From contig JAHJXP010000038.1 of assembly GCA_018827585.1 (NCBI GenBank), positions 1 through 18,322 on the forward strand: 18,322 nucleotides of DNA. Reading direction: 5' to 3'. The stretch is from Pseudomonadota bacterium (GTDB lineage Bacteria > Desulfobacterota > Syntrophia > Syntrophales > UBA5619). A program made the translations under genes and the position numbers. Under the pieces are notes generated by a model. That model saw only the letters and a list, made by a program, of their open reading frames with translations, had not been told where the DNA came from and did not search any database. Shown here in pieces: positions 14,818 to 18,322 of the stretch; the stretch's first letter is position 1, and each line of letters starts with the position of its first letter.

Positions 14818-15646
14818 CTAAAATTTCAGATGCTCTTTTTTCATAGATGGAGTGAAGTGGCATCCGCCGCAATCCGTCACAGCCCTCGTGTTTTCAAGCT
14901 TGCTCCCTTTATCATGGCAGCTCCTGCACGCCTGCGCGGCGGCTGAAAGGGGATACGCTATCTTGAAGGCGCCGTCGGCATATTTGTTGAGGGTCTCCAC
15001 CGTGTATTTCGCGACCGCAGCGGTGATCCAAGCGCACCGATCGGACCGCTCCTTGGAAAAAGACTTGAACTTTGAAGCCTTGCACCATTTAGACACCGAA
15101 ACATGACAGAGATTGGACGCGGAGACTGATTTTATGATCTCATATTTGGGATTCTTCGGTCTGAAATCCGGGAGCGCCGACTGCTCATACCAAAGGTAGA
15201 CATCCTGGATGATGGAATAGGACGCCTCCCTTAGTTTTCTATCCATGCCGCCCGATACTAAAAATATGGCACTGGCTGCTCCAATCAATGCCCCGCACAG
15301 GGATGCCACGTCCGCCACCCCTCCCTGCCCCACAACAAGCAAGGTCGAGGGCATTATCGTGTAGGGGAAGCCGATCTCTTTTCTCAGCGGTTCGACAATA
15401 GATTCGAATACGCCATAGGAACACGCCATAGGAACACGCCCCCTTGTAGTATCCCTCGTATGCCGCTTCCGCAACGGCTGCCGGGTCGAGTTTTTTATAG
15501 GGCCAGGGAAGATCGGGTATTTTATTCTGCTGTCCCTCCCCCGCCCCGATGGCTTTATTCACCATGGATAGAGATAACCCGGCAAATCCGGTTCCCACTG
15601 CCACCATGCCTGCCTTTTTCATCAGATCTCTTCGAGATAATCCCAT
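14818..15646 (-). pseudogene. Tat-exported split-Soret-type dihaem cytochrome c (C_GCAxxG_C_C family), frameshifted
   Basis: The gene encodes a periplasmic electron carrier related to the split-Soret cytochrome of Desulfovibrio. The start ATG at 15646 has AAGGATG upstream and begins a twin-arginine signal (SRRDLMKK, then a hydrophobic stretch). Downstream come GACSYGVFES, the C_GCAxxG-like CGALIGAASA and, near the C-terminus, two haem c sites CRSCH and CGGCH. The reading frame breaks at a 13-bp tandem duplication (15411-15436). With both copies the frame changes after ACSYGVF and soon ends; removing one copy restores one continuous protein of about 270 residues. It is either a recent inactivating mutation, a reversible slippage switch, or an assembly error. 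It has the same promoter module as dsrA and the exporter. Confidence 0.8.
15411..15440. repeat. 13-bp tandem duplication causing the frameshift
   Basis: The unit CGCCATAGGAACA occurs at 15411-15423 and again at 15424-15436, and the next bases CGCC continue the pattern. Thirteen bases is not a multiple of three, so the duplication shifts the frame of the split-Soret gene. Confidence 0.95.
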
Positions 15647-15672
15647 TTTTTCATCCTTATAGTAGTTAGTGT

Positions 15673-15804
15673 GAGACCTTGAATTTATACCCTCCCAGTC
15701 ATTGCGAGGCGCACAGCGCTGAAGCAATCTCATGAATGATCGAACGCCTATGGGATTGCTTCGCTTCGCCCGCAATGACTCCGGCGTATTTTTTCAAAGC
15801 CCTC
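15673..15804. repeat. Palindromic dispersed repeat, copy 1 (MITE/REP-like)
   Basis: This ~130-bp element is repeated at 15953-16081. The core 15697-15780 is an imperfect palindrome ending in AGTCATTGCG and CGCAATGACT, with GAAGCAATCTCA and TGGGATTGCTTC inside. The TCATTGCGAG/GCGAAGCAATC type is a well-known dispersed bacterial repeat. This copy lies between the split-Soret promoter and start codon, so it is part of the 5' leader. Confidence 0.88.
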
Positions 15805-15812
15805 CGTGTTTA

Positions 15813-15857
15813 TTCAAATGTGTAGACATGTATAGCAGTGCAACTGCTCATTTGCAA
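15813..15857 (-). promoter_or_regulatory. Split-Soret cytochrome promoter with shared operator (module copy 3)
   Basis: On the minus strand: TTGCAA (15857-15852), 17 bases, TGC-TATACA (hexamer at 15834-15829), then TGTCTACACATTTGA. From the extended -10 onward it differs from the dsr and exporter copies at one base only. The start codon lies about 170 bases downstream, behind the palindromic repeat. Confidence 0.8.
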
Positions 15858-15893
15858 GAAAAAAATGAATGACAACAGAAAAAAATGAATGAC
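15857..15893. repeat. Two 17-bp direct repeats, 20-bp period, upstream of the split-Soret promoter
   Basis: AGAAAAAAATGAATGAC occurs at 15857-15873 and 15877-15893. The copies lie on the same helix face, directly upstream of the -35, where an A-rich UP element or an activator could act. Confidence 0.7.
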
Positions 15894-15952
15894 TTTGCCT
15901 ACACAACGGATATTCTCCAGGAGCGTGTCATTCCATTTCCTTTTGAGGTTTT

Positions 15953-16081
15953 GAGACCTTGATTTATGCCCTCCCAGTCGTTGCGAGGGCTTCAGCCCGA
16001 AGCAATCTCATCAATACAGCCGCTTGTGGGATTGCTTCGCTTCGCTCGCAATGACTCTGGCGTATTTTTTTCAAAGCTCTC
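15953..16081. repeat. Palindromic dispersed repeat, copy 2 (MITE/REP-like)
   Basis: It has the same order of blocks as copy 1: GAGACCTTGA, the palindromic core (15976-16056), then GGCGTATTTTTT and CAAAGC. The two copies are in direct orientation and enclose the split-Soret promoter. Together with copy 1 and the promoter, it accounts for most of the 530-base gene-free stretch 15647-16176. Confidence 0.88.
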
Positions 16082-16176
16082 GTTATGTGATTTTTTACTT
16101 GGAATAAAAGAGCTAAAGTAGATATAGATTGTTGTGTGGTTTCCCCTGTATCATCTACCGGGAGAAAGGAGATAGG

Positions 16177-17496
16177 GTGCCTGTGAACACTGATCATACT
16201 CATTTCGAGGCGGAAAAACTTCCGAAAAGACCCTGCGCCCTGCTCTGGGACGAATCGTTCCTCTGGGGTCTGATGGCATGGCGGGCGCTCAAAGAGGCGG
16301 GACTGCCTTTCGACCTTCTCAGGGCAGAGGATATTCGGAGGGGGGCGCTCTCCCGTTACCGGATGATCTTCGTCCCTGGCGGTTGGGCGTCGAACAAGAT
16401 CAACGCCCTGGGAGATCAGGGGATGGAGGAGATCCGGCGTTTTGTAGCGGGAGGAGGCCATTACCTGGGGATCTGCGGTGGTGCGGGAATGGCCACGGAA
16501 AACGGGCTCGCTCTCCTGCCGATCAAAAGGAAGCCTCCGAGAGAAAGGGTCCCCAGCTTCAGCGGTCCTATCCGCCTCTCCTGCGCCGGGCACGCGATGT
16601 GGCACGAGATCGATACACCCATATTCTTCGTCTGGTGGCCTTCCCAGTTCCACCAGGTCGAGGATCCGAGTATCAAGGTACTGGCGAGGTATGAAGAGGC
16701 GCAAGCGGACGCTTTCAGCGCGGATATCAATGTGGCGGACGGAGGGATCGTCGGCTGGTCCGAGCTGGAACAGCGCTACGGGATTCTTTTGGACCCGTCG
16801 CGTTTGCGCGGTGAGCCCGCGGTTCTGGAGGGACGGTTCGGTCGCGGGAGGGTGATCCTGTCGCTGGTCCATTTCGATACGCCCGGAGACAGGAACGGCG
16901 CCGCCGTTCTGCGAAATCTCTGGGGCACCCCCTCTTCATGCCGTCCTTCCGATCCTTTGATGGGAGTGAAGTATGAGCCGGGACGGTCCTTCAAGGGTGT
17001 CCCGAAGAACATTCTTGACTCGGTCGATGAAATCCATACGGCCATCACCGGGCTGATCGCTACGGGCGTGAGAAACTTCCTGTGGTATTGGCGGAATCCT
17101 CTGCTTCTCCAATGGCGGCGGGGCGTCCGGGGCCTGGAATACTCGACGCTGGCCGCAATGATCGGGGAGATCAGAAGACGCCTCAACAACCCCGGCGCTT
17201 CCGGTCCCGACGGCCGGCCGGCGCTTCCGGAAGCGGTCGATCCATCGCGCTGGGAAGAGGAACTGAAGGAGATCCGGGGGCAGCTCACCCCCTTTTGTGA
17301 AAAGGCAAAGCGCCTTCTGATCCAGGAGCGGTTGTACATGACGAACGCTTCTCTTTCCCCCGTGGAGTGCTCGGATACAGAGATCAGCCGCCTGAGGCAT
17401 GAGCTCTTCGCATCGGCAATGAGTCACGGGGGACATTTCAAGCGCCTCATCGACCCCATGGACCGTCTGCTGTATGATCTGATCAAAGATGAATGA
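16177..17496 (+). CDS. BPL_N/class-I glutamine-amidotransferase-like protein with uncharacterised C-terminal half
   Basis: A 439-residue protein. Residues about 18-245 form a flavodoxin-like amidotransferase fold as in the N-terminal domain of biotin-protein-ligase-like proteins (BPL_N): FVPGGWAS (65-72) and the nucleophile elbow YLGICGGAG with Cys100. The last 190 residues are mostly helical, with a positively charged segment (WRNPLLLQWRRGVRG), and I recognise no domain there. The start is GTG 16177, with AGGAG five bases upstream; in-frame codons further upstream lack a ribosome site. The IlvD/Edd gene follows after 37 bases on the same strand. The protein is probably cytoplasmic. No specific reaction can be assigned. 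A possible promoter (TTGGAA, about 18 bases, TATAGA) lies just after repeat copy 2. Confidence 0.75.
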   Translation: MPVNTDHTHFEAEKLPKRPCALLWDESFLWGLMAWRALKEAGLPFDLLRAEDIRRGALSRYRMIFVPGGWASNKINALGDQGMEEIRRFVAGGGHYLGICGGAGMATENGLALLPIKRKPPRERVPSFSGPIRLSCAGHAMWHEIDTPIFFVWWPSQFHQVEDPSIKVLARYEEAQADAFSADINVADGGIVGWSELEQRYGILLDPSRLRGEPAVLEGRFGRGRVILSLVHFDTPGDRNGAAVLRNLWGTPSSCRPSDPLMGVKYEPGRSFKGVPKNILDSVDEIHTAITGLIATGVRNFLWYWRNPLLLQWRRGVRGLEYSTLAAMIGEIRRRLNNPGASGPDGRPALPEAVDPSRWEEELKEIRGQLTPFCEKAKRLLIQERLYMTNASLSPVECSDTEISRLRHELFASAMSHGGHFKRLIDPMDRLLYDLIKDE

Positions 17497-17533
17497 CCCT
17501 TACAGACATACCAAACAGAAAAGAGGTCAGACA

Positions 17534-18322
17534 ATGAATCCACATCGCGGAAAACCTGAAGACATCACGGAAGCATACCACCGGGGACTGATGCACTCGG
17601 TGGGCTACCGGAGGAAAGACCTGGAAAAACCGCAGATTGCGATCGTCAATTCCTGGACGGAGGTCAATCCCGGCCATCAGCCTTTGCGGGAGTTGGCTGC
17701 CCGTGTCAAGGAAGGGGTTTGGGCCGCCGGGGGCTGCCCCTGCGAGTTCAACGTTCCGGCGCCCTGCGACGGCATGGCCCAGGGATCCGGCATGCACTAC
17801 ATCCTCCCCCAGCGGGACCTGATCGCCGCCTCCGTCGAGGCCATGGTCCAGGCGCACGGATTCGAAGCCGTCGTTATGCTCGGCTCCTGCGACAAGATCA
17901 TTCCCGGAATGCTGATGGCGGCCATCCGGCTGAACCTTCCGACGCTGTTTCTGACCGCCGGGGCGATGATGCCGTGCCGGCTCGACAAAAAGCGCACCGT
18001 GGTGACCCCCGACCTGAAAGAGGCGATCGGAACCCTGCTCAAAGGAGAGATCGACCAGGAGACCTTCCTTAACTGGCAGGAGCGGTTTTGCGCCACCCCG
18101 GGCACCTGTTCCATGATGGGAACCGCAAACAGCATGGGCTGCTTTCTCGAGGCCACGGGTCTGGCCCCCTTCGGCTCCGCAACCATGCTGACCTTCGACT
18201 CGGCCAAGAACCGCCAGGCCCGGGATGTCGGGGAGCGCATCGTGGAATTGGTCCGGGAAGGGCGCGCCTTCCGGGATGTTCTGACCGCGGAGAACCTGGA
18301 AAACGGGATCCGCTACCTGTCG
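17534..18322 (+). CDS. IlvD/Edd-family Fe-S dehydratase, 3' end outside the window
   Basis: The family dehydrates dihydroxy acids (IlvD) or sugar acids (Edd, arabinonate/xylonate dehydratases) using an Fe-S cluster. The visible 263 residues show the cluster cysteines in APCDGMAQG, LGSCDKIIPGM (with the lysine that is usually carbamylated) and GTCSMMGTANSM. The N-terminal half of the family is present; the C-terminal domain lies beyond the window. ATG 17534 has AGAGGT upstream and follows the BPL_N gene by 37 bases, probably in one operon. Whether it is the branched-chain enzyme ilvD or a sugar-acid dehydratase cannot be decided: no other ilv gene is nearby, while a DapA-type aldolase gene 4 kb away would fit a sugar-acid route. 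Confidence 0.88.
   Translation, partial: MNPHRGKPEDITEAYHRGLMHSVGYRRKDLEKPQIAIVNSWTEVNPGHQPLRELAARVKEGVWAAGGCPCEFNVPAPCDGMAQGSGMHYILPQRDLIAASVEAMVQAHGFEAVVMLGSCDKIIPGMLMAAIRLNLPTLFLTAGAMMPCRLDKKRTVVTPDLKEAIGTLLKGEIDQETFLNWQERFCATPGTCSMMGTANSMGCFLEATGLAPFGSATMLTFDSAKNRQARDVGERIVELVREGRAFRDVLTAENLENGIRYLS

Noticed and set aside
15647..15775. Upstream extension of the split-Soret ORF to 15775
   Set aside because: The added residues (MRLLQRCAPRNDWEG and so on) come from the palindromic repeat. ATG 15646 has a ribosome site and starts the Tat signal.
15964..16872. Long minus-strand ORF (302 codons) opposite the BPL_N gene
   Set aside because: It is antisense to a well-supported gene, and its C-terminal part (SHCERSEAIP) is the familiar spurious translation of the TCATTGCGAG repeat.
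1..18322. tRNA, rRNA, CRISPR arrays, insertion sequences or integrases
   Set aside because: None was seen: no transposase or integrase motifs, no spaced identical repeats, no rRNA-like stretches.

Overview
This window most likely comes from an anaerobic sulfite-reducing bacterium of the Desulfobacterota (deltaproteobacterial) type. The reasons are a complete reductive dsrA-dsrB-dsrD-dsrN-dsrC run, a DsrMK-like membrane pair, a Tat-exported split-Soret-type dihaem cytochrome and a GC-rich core. Genus cannot be fixed from the sequence. No sat, aprAB, qmo or dsrEFH genes lie in the window, so sulfate reduction as opposed to sulfite or sulfonate reduction cannot be decided here.

Layout. (1) 1-6994, minus strand: a dsr locus read right to left. 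A strong promoter drives dsrA, dsrB, dsrD, dsrN and dsrC and ends at an intrinsic terminator. Beyond it come a macro-domain gene, a NarI/DsrM-like cytochrome b and a DsrK/HdrD-like iron-sulfur protein cut by the window edge. (2) 7000-10723, minus strand: an AT-richer four-gene cassette of translationally coupled, unfamiliar genes: two paralogous GNAT/FemAB-like proteins flanking a TraB/GumN (Tiki-like) protein, then a radical SAM/twitch protein. (3) 10845-12681, plus strand: a YeiH-type putative sulfate/sulfite exporter with an unusual N-terminal extension, its own promoter and a strong 3' hairpin. (4) 12746-14643, minus strand: a GntR/HutC regulator followed by a DapA-superfamily lyase and a tiny possible ORF. 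(5) 14748-16081: a split-Soret cytochrome gene broken by a 13-bp tandem duplication, its promoter, and two copies of a ~130-bp palindromic repeat. (6) 16177 to the end, plus strand: a BPL_N/amidotransferase-like protein and an IlvD/Edd dehydratase cut by the window edge.

How the parts connect. The most informative signal is a nearly identical promoter-operator module upstream of three separate units: dsrA (6946-6991), the exporter (10845-10888) and the split-Soret cytochrome (15813-15857). All three share TTGCAA, a 17-bp spacer, an extended -10 TGCTATACA and a conserved TGTCTACAC(R)TTTGA block. This suggests one local sulfite-metabolism regulon: reductase and DsrC, anion transport, and a periplasmic electron carrier. 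The block contains GTCTACAC, which fits the GTNTANAC half-site pattern known for HutC-type GntR regulators, and such a regulator is encoded in the window. That link is inference.

The four-gene cassette sits between two of these promoters and has no recognised function. It is the best candidate here for an undescribed system.
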